Source: Pontibacter actiniarum
GTDB taxonomy: Bacteria > Bacteroidota > Bacteroidia > Cytophagales > Hymenobacteraceae
Length of the DNA: 64,000 nucleotides
Reading direction: 5' to 3'
NCBI RefSeq assembly: GCF_003585765.1
Contig: NZ_CP021236.1
Coordinates: forward strand, 62,001-126,000
The notes under the pieces are model-generated. The model was not told the DNA's origin. It did no database searches and worked only from the letters and a program-made list of their open reading frames with translations. Below are positions 17,185-26,444 of this stretch, in pieces. A program made the position numbers and the translations under genes. Positions within the stretch are counted from its first letter, which is position 1. The number at the start of each line of letters is the position of its first letter.

Positions 17185-19212
17185 ATGAAAAAGGAACGGA
17201 ATAAAAGCAAGAATATAGAAGAGGACTTTAAGCCCCTGGAGATCACCTCGCCCCGAACAGCCGAAGCTTCTGGACCCAATGTAGGCACAGAGTGTTGCTC
17301 AGCAGACGGTAAAGCAAAGTTTGCAGGAGCCGATGAGCATGATCATGCCGAAGAAGAGGCAAAGTCCTCGTATGTTCCTACGGCTATTAGCCTTGTTTTA
17401 CTGCTGGGGGGTATCCTCCTGGATTACCTCGATACGCCCTGGTTCACCGGCTCTGTGCGGTTCCTGAGCTACGCCATTGCTTATGTGCTGGTGGGCTGGC
17501 GTGTGGTTTGGCACGCCATCAAGAGCCTTCGCAGTAGCTTCTTTAACGAGTTCTTTTTGATGAGCATGGCCACGCTGGGTGCCTTCTACATCGGGGAGTA
17601 TGCAGAGGGTGTAGCCGTGATGCTTTTCTATGTGATCGGGGAACACTTTCAGGAGGCGGCTGTGCTGCGCTCCCGCCGCTCCATCAAAGCGCTGATCGAC
17701 AACAGGCCTGATGAGGTGGGGCTGGTGACGGACAATGGTATAGTGACGGTGAAGGCCAAAGAAGTGCAGGTAGGCGAGGTGGTGCAGGTGAAGGCTGGCG
17801 AGAGGGTGGCCCTGGACGGGGAGCTGCTCTCCGAGCGCTCCTCCTTCAATACCGCCGCGCTTACCGGAGAATCAAAGCCCGATACAAAAAAGAAAGGCGA
17901 GACAGTGTTGGCGGGTATGATCAACCTGGACCGGGTGATCGAGCTTCGGGTAACCTCTGCCTATGAGAACAGCGCCCTTTCAAAAATACTGAAGCTGGTA
18001 GAGGAAGCTGGCAGCCGCAAGGCCAAAACACAGCAGTTCATCACCCGGTTCGCCAAAGTGTACACGCCCATCGTCTTCTTCCTGGCTGTGGGCCTTGTGT
18101 TCATCCCGTACTTTTTCGTGGAGGCTTACGACTTTAATCAGTGGTTGTACCGGGCGCTAATCTTCCTGGTGATCTCCTGCCCCTGCGCACTGGTGATCTC
18201 CATTCCACTCGGCTATTTTGGCGGTATCGGGGCAGCCTCGCGCAACGGCCTGCTTTTTAAGGGCTCTAACTTCCTGGACCTGATGACCCAGGTGGACACG
18301 GTAGTCATGGACAAGACCGGCACCCTGACGGAGGGGGTGTTTCAGGTGCGGCAGGTGGAAACTTTTCTGGATGATAAGGGATGGTTTCTCTCAGCGGTTG
18401 CTGCGCTCGAGAGTAAATCCACGCACCCGATCGCGCAGGCCATCGTGGCCGAGGCCGGAGATACGTACAGGCAGCACACAGTTGGCCAGGTGGAGGAAAT
18501 ATCCGGACATGGGCTGAAAGGAAAGGTGGACGGCAAAGAGCTGCTAGTTGGAAATACCCGGTTGCTGGAGAGGTTTGGTGTTCTTTATGACCCAAGCCTG
18601 AAGGAGATCGTGGAAACGATCGTGGTTGTGGCTGTGGGTGGTACCTACGCCGGCTACATCACTATTGCCGATAAGGTAAAGGAAGATGCTCCGCTTGCCG
18701 TGAGCCGAATGCGGGAACTGGGCGTGAAAAAACTGGTGATGCTCTCGGGTGACAAGGACTCCATTGTGCAGAAGGTGGCTGGCGAGCTGAAACTGGACGA
18801 GGCACACGGCGGCCTGCTGCCGCAGGATAAGGTAAGCCAGGTGGAGAAGCTCAAAGCGGAAGGCCGCACGGTGGCATTCGTAGGAGACGGCATCAATGAT
18901 GCGCCCGTAATCACGCTGGCCGATGTAGGCATGGCCATGGGAGGTTTAGGCTCAGATGCGGCTATTGAGACAGCAGACGTCGTGATCCAGACAGACCATC
19001 CTTCCAAAATCGCCACGGCCATCAATATCGGGAAGAAAACAAAGCAGATTGTGTGGCAGAACATCTCGCTGGCCTTTGGCGTGAAGGCGATTGTGCTGAT
19101 ACTCGGTGCCGGTGGCCTAGCCACGATGTGGGAGGCGGTATTTGCCGATGTGGGCGTTGCCTTCCTGGCTATACTTAATGCCGTGCGGATACAGCGGATG
19201 AAGTTTAAATAA
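17185..19212 (+). CDS. P1B-type metal ATPase, CPC class (ZntA/CadA-like)
   Basis: 675 residues. It has the CPC metal-site motif at C332-P-C334, the phosphorylation motif DKTGT at D376 and the hinge motif GDGIND at 567-572. There is no ferredoxin-like HMA domain; a short disordered N-terminus supplies possible ligands instead (C37-C38 and H52-x-H54). The pre-helix motif and CPC plus C-terminal region point to Zn/Cd/Pb or Co export; copper-type signatures (YN, MSxS) are not evident. It lies upstream of the interrupted methyltransferase and the SPC ATPase, and has its own leader. Confidence 0.9.
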   Translation: MKKERNKSKNIEEDFKPLEITSPRTAEASGPNVGTECCSADGKAKFAGADEHDHAEEEAKSSYVPTAISLVLLLGGILLDYLDTPWFTGSVRFLSYAIAYVLVGWRVVWHAIKSLRSSFFNEFFLMSMATLGAFYIGEYAEGVAVMLFYVIGEHFQEAAVLRSRRSIKALIDNRPDEVGLVTDNGIVTVKAKEVQVGEVVQVKAGERVALDGELLSERSSFNTAALTGESKPDTKKKGETVLAGMINLDRVIELRVTSAYENSALSKILKLVEEAGSRKAKTQQFITRFAKVYTPIVFFLAVGLVFIPYFFVEAYDFNQWLYRALIFLVISCPCALVISIPLGYFGGIGAASRNGLLFKGSNFLDLMTQVDTVVMDKTGTLTEGVFQVRQVETFLDDKGWFLSAVAALESKSTHPIAQAIVAEAGDTYRQHTVGQVEEISGHGLKGKVDGKELLVGNTRLLERFGVLYDPSLKEIVETIVVVAVGGTYAGYITIADKVKEDAPLAVSRMRELGVKKLVMLSGDKDSIVQKVAGELKLDEAHGGLLPQDKVSQVEKLKAEGRTVAFVGDGINDAPVITLADVGMAMGGLGSDAAIETADVVIQTDHPSKIATAINIGKKTKQIVWQNISLAFGVKAIVLILGAGGLATMWEAVFADVGVAFLAILNAVRIQRMKFK

Positions 19213-19255
19213 TTTCACAACAATTTTAATAATTCGCAACAATTACATCTCCTAT

Positions 19256-19999
19256 ATGGCTCTTGTGTTTTCATTGGAAGCTACTGGTAACTTTCTGTTT
19301 AAGCGCAGAGGGTGGCTACCTGTCCTGCTGTTTGCGCTAGTTTTGCCCGCTATGTACTTCACTCCCTATTCTACCTATGCCCCATCTACCCGCCTCCTGC
19401 TAAGCTGGGGAGGGATTATGCTCTCGCTTGTTGGATTTCTGATACGGGCCTACGTGATTGGCACGACCCCGCGGGGCACTTCCGGCAGAAACACCAAAGG
19501 GCAGGTGGCAGAGGAACTCAACCAGGCAGGCATGTATTCCATGGTACGGCACCCGCTTTACCTGGGCAACTACCTCATGTGGATCGGGATAGTCGTTTTT
19601 GCCGGAAACATTTGCTTTATATTGATAGCCAGCTTATTATTCTGGATTTATTAAAAGCGCATCATGTTTGCAGAAGAACGCTTCCTGGAGCGGAAGTTTG
19701 GGGCGACTTACCTGCACTGGGCGCAGAAGACACCCGCCTTTGTACCATCACTCAGGCTTTACCGGCCAACCGCTATCCCCTTCTCTGTCAAGTCGGTCTT
19801 AAGGCGGGAGTACCCGGGGGCGCTGAACGCTGTGATTGGCTTTGCTTATGTGGAGATGTGGCGGCAGTATTTCCTTACAGGCCGGTTTGGCCTGAGCCAA
19901 GGGAGCTACACGATTCTCCTCTTGGCAGCTGTACTGGCCTTTGCCTTAAGAACAGTAAAGCGCCATACAGCCTGGCTGGAAGAGAGCGGGCGCTCCTGA
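19256..19999 (+). pseudogene. Isoprenylcysteine methyltransferase-like membrane protein with an in-frame stop
   Basis: Two open frames in the same phase are separated only by TAA at 19652..19654. The first (132 codons) ends FWIY; the second continues KRIMFAEERFLERKFGATY. Together they make a 247-residue polytopic protein of the ICMT/PEMT methyltransferase type, in which the motif (F)W.YY..IMFAEE..L...FG is continuous. A single substitution (for example TAT to TAA) or a base-call error explains the break; no frame change is needed. The ATG at 19664 could restart a 111-residue fragment lacking the first helices. Such genes are often found beside metal transporters in Bacteroidetes, here between two P1B ATPases. 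Confidence 0.82.
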
Positions 20000-20084
20000 G
20001 TCCACCCAAATTCTGCCTCATTGCAGGCTGATAGGTAATTTGCAAGAAGGTATTCACGTAGGCTGTATAAAACGTATAAGATCA

Positions 20085-22604
20085 ATGGAAAAGCTTAAAA
20101 TAGAAATACCTCTCATTCTTCCTGAAGTGCCGGATGAAAAAGACCGCTGTGTGCGTGAGCTAATGGGCCGGCTACAGGGCCGGGAAGGCATAGAAAGCGT
20201 ACATGTCTCCACCGGGCAGGAGGACGGCGTGCCGCAGCTCTGCTTTCACTACAATCCGGATGAGATCTCCATGGCCCGCATTGAGGCACTGGCTAGGCAA
20301 ACGGGGGCTTCACTTACCGAAAAAGTTGGGCATGGCCTTATCGCCATAGATGGCATACGCCATGCCCGCCATGCCCGCCACCTGGAGCAAACTCTGCTGC
20401 AGGCCGATGGCGTGCTGCAGGCCTCGGTAGCCGCCTCGGGGATGGTGCGCCTGGAGTATGACAGGTCCAGAACCAATAAAGAAAAGATACTCTCAGTCAT
20501 CCGGGAAGAAGGATTAAGGATTACGGATACTTCCCTGAGCGCAGCAGATTATGCAAGCCGCACTGGCGAACGACAGGACGGGGCCGTAGCGGAAGAGATG
20601 GAAAGATTAGAAGAAAAGCTGGAGCCAGATAATGAACACGGCCATGAGCACACACATGGACACGGCGGGATCCTTGGAAAAAATACAGAGCTCATCTTTT
20701 CTATCACCTGCGGCGCTCTGCTGGGCACTGGCTTCGGGTTGAGTTTTGTAGAGGGGGTGCCTGGCGGGGTAAGCCTAGCGCTCTATATCGGGGCCTACTT
20801 CTTCGGGGGGTTCTTCACGGCCAAGGAGGCGGTAGAGGAGATACTTAAAAAGAACTTCGAGATCGACTTCCTGATGCTGGTGGCGGCTATTGGGGCCGCT
20901 ATTTTGGGAGAATGGGCCGAGGGGGCGTTGCTGCTTTTCCTCTTTAGTCTGGGACATGCCTTAGAGCATTATGCCATGAATAAGGCCCGCAAGTCTATTG
21001 CAGCGCTGGCGGAATTGGCACCCAAAACAGCATTGCTCAAAAAGAACGGTAAAACCGAGGAGGTGGGCATCGAAACACTGCGCCTCGGCGACGTGATCAT
21101 GGTAAGGCCTAACAGCAAAATCTCGGCTGACGGTGTGGTCGTTAAAGGGCAGAGCAGCGTAAACCAAGCACCTATTACCGGAGAGAGTGTGCCGGTGGAT
21201 AAGGAGCCGGTGGGTGATCCGGAGCAAACGTATAATGCGGAAAGCGAGATTAAGGATGAGAACCGCGTGTTCGCCGGCACTATCAATGGGAACAGCACCT
21301 TGGAGGTGAAAGTGATCAAGGAAGCCAGAGACTCCACCCTTTCGCGGCTGGTAAAACTGGTAAACGAGGCGCAGACCCAGAAATCGCCTACCCAGCGGTT
21401 TACGGATAAATTTGAGAGGTATTTCGTTCCCTCCGTGCTTATACTCGTTGTGCTGCTGCACTTCGCTTTCCTGGTGATTGACGAGCCATTCAGCGCCAGC
21501 TTTTACAGGGCCATGGCCGTGTTGGTGGCCGCCAGTCCCTGTGCCCTGGCCATTTCCACGCCAAGCGCCGTACTGAGCGGAGTGGCACGGGCTGCCCGTG
21601 GCGGTGTGCTCATCAAGGGCGGAAGGCCCCTAGAAGATTTGGGCGTACTGACCGCCCTGGCCTTTGACAAGACGGGAACATTGACAGAAGGCAAACCTAA
21701 ACTCACCAATGTTATTCCCTGGAACAATGAGCCAGAAGATGGCCTGCTGAAAAAAGCCGTAGCTGTAGAGGCATTGAGTGACCACCCTTTGGCCAAAGCC
21801 ATCGTCAGGGACGGGAAAGAAAGGCTGAAGGATATTCCTGTTCCTGATGCGGAACACCTAGAGGCTGTACTGGGGAAGGGCATCAAGGCCTCTCTGGCTG
21901 GTAACAAGGTGTATATAGGTAATCTGGAGCTTTTTGAGGAGTTGGATGCCACCAAGCCCTCACAGAAACTGGTTGGCAAAGTGCAGTTGCTGGAGGCAGA
22001 AGGCAACACCACCATGCTAGTACGTGAAAACGACCGTTACATCGGCATTATCTCCTTAATGGATACGCCGCGGGCAGCGGCTAGAGCGACCCTGGAAGAG
22101 CTGAAAAAGATTGGTATCAGGCGGATGATTATGCTGACCGGCGACAACCAGAAAGTGGCGGATGCGGTGGCCAAACAGATCGGCCTCACTGATGCATGGG
22201 GAAGCCTGTTGCCCGAAGAGAAAGTGGAGGCCATTAAGGAGCTTCGGCAACAGGAAAGTAAGGTGGCCATGGTAGGGGATGGGGTAAATGATGCCCCGGC
22301 TATGGCCAATAGCACCGTCGGCATAGCCATGGGAGCTGCGGGCTCGGATGTGGCCCTGGAAACGGCCGATATCGCCCTGATGTCGGACAAACTGGAGAAC
22401 CTGCCCTTTGCCATCGGCTTGAGCCGCAAGTCCAAAAGTATCATTAAACAGAACCTATGGGTAAGCTTGGGTATCGTTGCAGTACTAATCCCTTCCACCA
22501 TATTGGGGCTCGCCAACATCGGCGTAGCAGTATTAATACATGAGGGCTCTACTTTGCTGGTGGTGTTTAATGCGCTCAGGCTGCTGGCGTACAAGAAAAA
22601 ATAG
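20085..22604 (+). CDS. P1B-type metal ATPase, SPC class, with His-modified HMA domain
   Basis: 839 residues from the ATG at 20085 (an upstream TTG at 20040 would add 15 residues without homology). Two ferredoxin-like N-terminal domains lack CxxC; the second has H93-A-R-H96-A-R-H99 where GMxCxxC normally lies. A His-rich linker (HGHEHTHGHGG) precedes the membrane part. The metal-site motif is S484-P-C486, the P1B-4 pattern linked to Co, Fe, Ni or Zn export. DKTGT is at D528 and GDGVND at 731-736. It is followed after 3 bp by a bestrophin gene, so the two are probably co-transcribed. Confidence 0.9.
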   Translation: MEKLKIEIPLILPEVPDEKDRCVRELMGRLQGREGIESVHVSTGQEDGVPQLCFHYNPDEISMARIEALARQTGASLTEKVGHGLIAIDGIRHARHARHLEQTLLQADGVLQASVAASGMVRLEYDRSRTNKEKILSVIREEGLRITDTSLSAADYASRTGERQDGAVAEEMERLEEKLEPDNEHGHEHTHGHGGILGKNTELIFSITCGALLGTGFGLSFVEGVPGGVSLALYIGAYFFGGFFTAKEAVEEILKKNFEIDFLMLVAAIGAAILGEWAEGALLLFLFSLGHALEHYAMNKARKSIAALAELAPKTALLKKNGKTEEVGIETLRLGDVIMVRPNSKISADGVVVKGQSSVNQAPITGESVPVDKEPVGDPEQTYNAESEIKDENRVFAGTINGNSTLEVKVIKEARDSTLSRLVKLVNEAQTQKSPTQRFTDKFERYFVPSVLILVVLLHFAFLVIDEPFSASFYRAMAVLVAASPCALAISTPSAVLSGVARAARGGVLIKGGRPLEDLGVLTALAFDKTGTLTEGKPKLTNVIPWNNEPEDGLLKKAVAVEALSDHPLAKAIVRDGKERLKDIPVPDAEHLEAVLGKGIKASLAGNKVYIGNLELFEELDATKPSQKLVGKVQLLEAEGNTTMLVRENDRYIGIISLMDTPRAAARATLEELKKIGIRRMIMLTGDNQKVADAVAKQIGLTDAWGSLLPEEKVEAIKELRQQESKVAMVGDGVNDAPAMANSTVGIAMGAAGSDVALETADIALMSDKLENLPFAIGLSRKSKSIIKQNLWVSLGIVAVLIPSTILGLANIGVAVLIHEGSTLLVVFNALRLLAYKKK

Positions 22605-22607
22605 ACA

Positions 22608-23480
22608 ATGTTAATAACAAATAAAGTACCTCTTGGCTTGCTGCTCAGTAAGACGAAGTACGAGCTATTGGCTATCGTAGCTTACTCGGTTGCAATTGGA
22701 ATTCTCGATCACCATTCATATCTGGAGGAAATATCCCTCCCGTTGACAATTCCGACATTACTGGGAACGGCTTTGTCCTTGTTACTGGCATTCAGGATCA
22801 ATCAATCGTACGACCGGTGGTGGGAGGCAAGAACTGTGTGGGGAGCCATTGTCAACGATTCCCGCACACTCATAAGGCAGCTGCAAACCTTTGTGTCTCC
22901 CCAAGATAATATGGTCAACTCCTTTGCAAAGCGACAGGCAGCCTGGTGCTATGCTTTAGGAGAAGCCCTGAGAAAGCTTCCATTCTCTGATAAGGTAAAG
23001 CAGTATGCTGAAGGTTATGAAAATCATGCTAATATCCCAAATGCGCTACTATCAAAGCATTCTGAGGAAGTCAGAATGCTTTATCTGGATGGGCAGCTAA
23101 ATCCATTTCAGCAGATTCAGATTGATAGCACCATTGCAAGGCTATGCGACTCCATGGGGAAATGTGAGCGTATCAAAAACACTGTTTTCCCCGGGAATTA
23201 TAGTATGCTGCTACATTTTCTGATCTACATCTTTGCTACACTGCTGCCTCTTGGCCTTAGCGACTATTCTATTGCGATGGAAGTAGTGGTTACTACCCTC
23301 TTTGCGGGAGTATTCCTGCTTATAGAAAGAACGGCCATATTCATGCAAGACCCTTTCGAGAACATGCCCACGGATACACCTGTTACAGCGTTGGCAAACA
23401 CGATTGAGATAAACCTGATGCAAATGGTCGCGTGCGAACCACCAAAGTTGGCACCTACTACAGCTTATTATCAACTCTGA
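22608..23480 (+). CDS. Bestrophin-family anion channel-like protein (YneE type)
   Basis: 290 residues with the bestrophin landmark near the first loop, RINQSYDRWWEARTVWG (about 63-79), and four membrane helices, two early and two at about 200-245. Bacterial bestrophins are pentameric channels; some conduct cations. The start is 3 bp after the SPC ATPase stop, suggesting coupled expression. A role in balancing charge or ion flux during metal export is inference. Confidence 0.85.
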   Translation: MLITNKVPLGLLLSKTKYELLAIVAYSVAIGILDHHSYLEEISLPLTIPTLLGTALSLLLAFRINQSYDRWWEARTVWGAIVNDSRTLIRQLQTFVSPQDNMVNSFAKRQAAWCYALGEALRKLPFSDKVKQYAEGYENHANIPNALLSKHSEEVRMLYLDGQLNPFQQIQIDSTIARLCDSMGKCERIKNTVFPGNYSMLLHFLIYIFATLLPLGLSDYSIAMEVVVTTLFAGVFLLIERTAIFMQDPFENMPTDTPVTALANTIEINLMQMVACEPPKLAPTTAYYQL

Positions 23481-23815
23481 AAATTTACCAACAGAACCGG
23501 TAGTAGTGATGGCATTAACTTGCAACTGGAAGAACCTATTTAAAGTATGTATCAGAGTAAAAATAAGGGGACTGTATCCTAAATGCCGCAATGAAGATGA
23601 AATCGACGTAGGCAATTTACAAACTGTATAGGTTGCTATCAGGGGCATCACCAAAGCTGAAATGAGTCTTCGAAAACTTTAAACAGGTTTAACAATACTT
23701 AGGCTTGCCTTAGTTGTAGAAATTTTACTTGTCGCTATTAATGAGAAGAGAATCGGTACCCCAGCCTCAGTCTTATTCTGTCTCGAACTATTTGCGAAAA
23801 TGCTTAACGGTTATT
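23481..23815. other. Spacer between convergent genes
   Basis: 335 bp between the bestrophin stop (+) and the histidine phosphatase stop (-). It is AT-rich and without a supported gene; no clear bidirectional terminator is seen. Confidence 0.5.
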
Positions 23816-24655
23816 TCAGCGGGTTGCGATTGAAGCGCCTTCACTCCCCCTTTCCTGCGGCTCTATCTTGGCTAAAATGATTTTGGACAAGTAACCACTT
23901 CCCCCGTCTTGCACGACATGCCATCCCATCTCTTCTAGGTTCTGCTTTATATAGCGGTTTAGGAAACCGTGTGCTACCAGAACCACTTTAGACGTTTCTT
24001 CAGTTGCACTGGCCAACTGCTGTGCTGCCTTCCGTGCCCGTTTTCGGGCATCAGCAAAGCTCTCGGCTCCTTGCCGGTCTATGCCCAGCATCCATTTAAT
24101 ACGGGCTGTGGTGGTCCAAAAATTAATGGGCATGCTCATGTTGGGGCTGTGCTTGCCCATAGCCGTTTCAAATTCCCGAAAATCGGGTGAAACAGTCATT
24201 TCCCTGTCTGCCCCGAAAATATAGTTTGCTGTTGCCTTGGCGCGATTAATAGAGCTGGCGAAGACAGCGATGTCATCCGGGTTCTCAACTTTTAAAAAGG
24301 GAGTATCCGGCACTACTATCCCCACGCTATCATAGTCCTGAACGAACTGCCTGGCCTGGTTATAAGAAAATTTACCTGTTTTCAGCAAGTCAGGCTCTCC
24401 ATGGCGAACCAGCGCTATTTGCCGAAGGCTGCTGTTTGCAGGCAGCTCCACTTCCTCTTCCTCCAAGAAACGCAACTCCTGAGCTACCGGCACGCCATTT
24501 GCGACAACATAGGTAGCCGTAGCCCCGATCTCCTTATATTTATCTTCCAAATTTTCAATGGCTGGCTGGTGCCCGTGATTTCCTTTCGCGTGTACAGATA
24601 TTGCTGAAAGTAACACTACAACTAAAGTAAAAATCAAGTTTGATATTCTTTTCAT
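23816..24655 (-). CDS. Secreted histidine phosphatase-family protein
   Basis: 279 residues with a signal peptide (about 1-23, VHA). The catalytic RHG triad is at R84-H85-G86 (LVRHGE), and the second histidine is in VLVAHG (H229). This is the phosphoglycerate-mutase-like superfamily. Export suggests a phosphatase acting on an extracellular or periplasmic phosphoester. The substrate cannot be told. The gene is single, reads on the minus strand and has no operon partner. Confidence 0.85.
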   Translation of the reverse strand: MKRISNLIFTLVVVLLSAISVHAKGNHGHQPAIENLEDKYKEIGATATYVVANGVPVAQELRFLEEEEVELPANSSLRQIALVRHGEPDLLKTGKFSYNQARQFVQDYDSVGIVVPDTPFLKVENPDDIAVFASSINRAKATANYIFGADREMTVSPDFREFETAMGKHSPNMSMPINFWTTTARIKWMLGIDRQGAESFADARKRARKAAQQLASATEETSKVVLVAHGFLNRYIKQNLEEMGWHVVQDGGSGYLSKIILAKIEPQERGSEGASIATR

Positions 24656-24979
24656 ACTTTTTGGTAATTAAAATGCGGCAAATAATAAAACCATGCTTCG
24701 AGTCGAAAGAAGTTCCTGGATTTGAAGCTTGCTAACAGTCTACTGGGTTTTGTTTTAAGTTTTTTAGGGTAAATATGTTATCCGACTCAAACGTTCCACC
24801 TTACAAAGAAGAAGGAAGTTAAAGTCGTACTAACGTCGCTTTTAGCTTTATCCGTTCCATACACTAATTAGTGCAACTTTCCTGCCAGAAGTAGCCTAAG
24901 TAAACCAATGGGTGGCAGTACATTAAGGCTGATCAATGTCTACTACTTTAGCCTATAACTTATACCTCTGTGCCCTATG
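24656..24979. other. Spacer between two minus-strand genes
   Basis: 324 bp of AT-rich sequence upstream of the histidine phosphatase and after the L,D-transpeptidase. No gene or clear regulatory motif is seen on either strand. Confidence 0.5.
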
Positions 24980-25858
24980 TTATGCCTGAAGATGATCTTC
25001 GCCTTTTTTGTCCATGCTGAGGCAAAGGGCTGCCTGCTCTATATCTAAATAGGAAGAAGAATAGGTTTTAGAGGGGCCGTCAATGTAAAGCAGTGTTTTA
25101 TTTTTTATAGTCTTGATGATGGGTTGAGCAAGATCCAAAGGCAGAGCAGGGCAGCCCTGGCTACGCCCAAGGCGTCCGTTGACCTTGATCCCATCTGCGT
25201 TTGCATAAGCCGCCCCATGCACGACAATGTATCTTTGCAGGGCGTTGGTGTTGAACCCCGTGTCAAGCCCCTCTAATTTCAAAGAATTACCATTCTTCCC
25301 TTCATAAGTGCCTCGGGTAAGATAAAAGCCGAGGCTGCTCTGGTAGGAACCGGGTGTGTTCGAGAAAGTAGTGGCGAATTCGCCACCGCTGCCTTGGCCG
25401 TGGGCCACCCAGGTATTGTACAACACCTCGCGTGCTTCCATGTCAATGACCCAGAGGCGACGCTTTTTGCTGGACTGATTGAAATCGATAACTGTAACCA
25501 AAGGTTTTTCTTTAGATAGCAAGCCAGCAGACATCATATTGTGGTAACCCGTTACCGCTTCCCGAAATGTTTCGAGCGAAAGCCCCGATTGTGCTAAACC
25601 AGCTGCTTGGTAACTGCTCTCTACATATCGCTCAAAAGTCTGTAAAGGGAAGGCATCTGCTTTGTAAGTATTAGCAGGTACGTACCCTGCTATCTTGCTC
25701 ACTTTAACTGGCTCTATTGTTGCTGCCTTAACTGGCTCTATTGTTGCTGCCTTAACTGAGGTCGGCTCACTGCCTTTGAGGATAAAGCTCATGCTAAAGT
25801 AAACAACAAAGGCAGCTAAAATAAAACTTACGGATCGGATGAAATATTTTCTTTGCAT
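24980..25858 (-). CDS. Murein L,D-transpeptidase catalytic-domain protein
   Basis: 292 residues with a membrane anchor at about 8-27, a linker carrying two exact copies of AATIEPVK (37-44, 45-52) and a catalytic domain with H214 (YIVVHGA) and C236 in GRLGRSQGCPALP. This is the YkuD-like motif used in 3-3 peptidoglycan cross-linking or lipoprotein attachment; the family fits the murein L,D-transpeptidase catalytic-domain group common in Bacteroidetes. The linker repeat is a 24-bp tandem duplication at DNA level. Confidence 0.87.
   Translation of the reverse strand: MQRKYFIRSVSFILAAFVVYFSMSFILKGSEPTSVKAATIEPVKAATIEPVKVSKIAGYVPANTYKADAFPLQTFERYVESSYQAAGLAQSGLSLETFREAVTGYHNMMSAGLLSKEKPLVTVIDFNQSSKKRRLWVIDMEAREVLYNTWVAHGQGSGGEFATTFSNTPGSYQSSLGFYLTRGTYEGKNGNSLKLEGLDTGFNTNALQRYIVVHGAAYANADGIKVNGRLGRSQGCPALPLDLAQPIIKTIKNKTLLYIDGPSKTYSSSYLDIEQAALCLSMDKKGEDHLQA
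25704..25751 (-). repeat. 24-bp tandem duplication within the L,D-transpeptidase gene
   Basis: Two identical units of 24 bp (25704..25727 and 25728..25751) encode AATIEPVK twice. The beginning of a third unit (7 bp) follows. The repeat is in frame and lies in the flexible linker, so its copy number can change linker length without harming the fold. Confidence 0.9.
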
Positions 25859-26444
25859 ATGGTTCTTTAATAACAGAACAAGTAGAACTAATCTGTTTGT
25901 TCCATTTTACAGTTTCCTGAAAGGCAGTGTAGTATTTTCTAGCGTATATGTGCGCCTTTCATGTTTTTAACACAGGAGTAGGTTGGCGAATAAGGGTTGG
26001 CGGGAAGAGCAATGGTACTGGTTGTAGGATTCGAAGGCATAGCTATTGAGTTAGTAACGGTGTTTGCCGATGGAGCATTGCCTTTCTGCCTATCCAAAAT
26101 GTCGTAAGAATCCAACGGATGAAGTTTGACTAAAATTTAAACTGTTCTTCGATGAAGGTATCTCTATTGGACCGAAGTAGATTATTTCTATGAAACTATC
26201 TTGAGTGATAGCTAGGGTGTTGGCAGTTATTACAAGGCAGTTCGGGCCGTGCCAAACTATTTATGTCAACGGAGGGTATGATGTCCTTAGTAATAATAAA
26301 TAAGTGCTCAGTGTGGGAGGCGACAATGTGGCACACTTTGCGCACCATGGCGGAATGGGTTTAGTTAAACCAGGGCCTGACATAGAGAATGGCCTACTCT
26401 GGAGGGAAAAGAGCAAAAGGACAGAAACAACAAAGCGATAAATT
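25859..26444. other. Gene-free spacer with possible gene remnants
   Basis: 586 bp between divergent genes. Short broken frames are seen, for example a 31-codon ATG frame near 26011..26106, but nothing is recognisable. No clear TAnnTTTG promoter precedes either flanking gene. It may be decayed DNA from an earlier insertion. Confidence 0.45.

Noticed and set aside
20040..20084. TTG start extending the SPC ATPase by 15 residues
   Set aside because: TTG starts are rare in this phylum and the extra residues have no HMA similarity; ATG 20085 begins the conserved domain.
25704..25751. Possible CRISPR-like repeat
   Set aside because: Only two and a part contiguous 24-bp units without spacers, in frame inside a coding gene; it is a simple tandem duplication.
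26011..26106. 31-codon ATG frame in the spacer before lpdA
   Set aside because: Too short and without recognisable motif; may be a gene remnant but cannot be supported.
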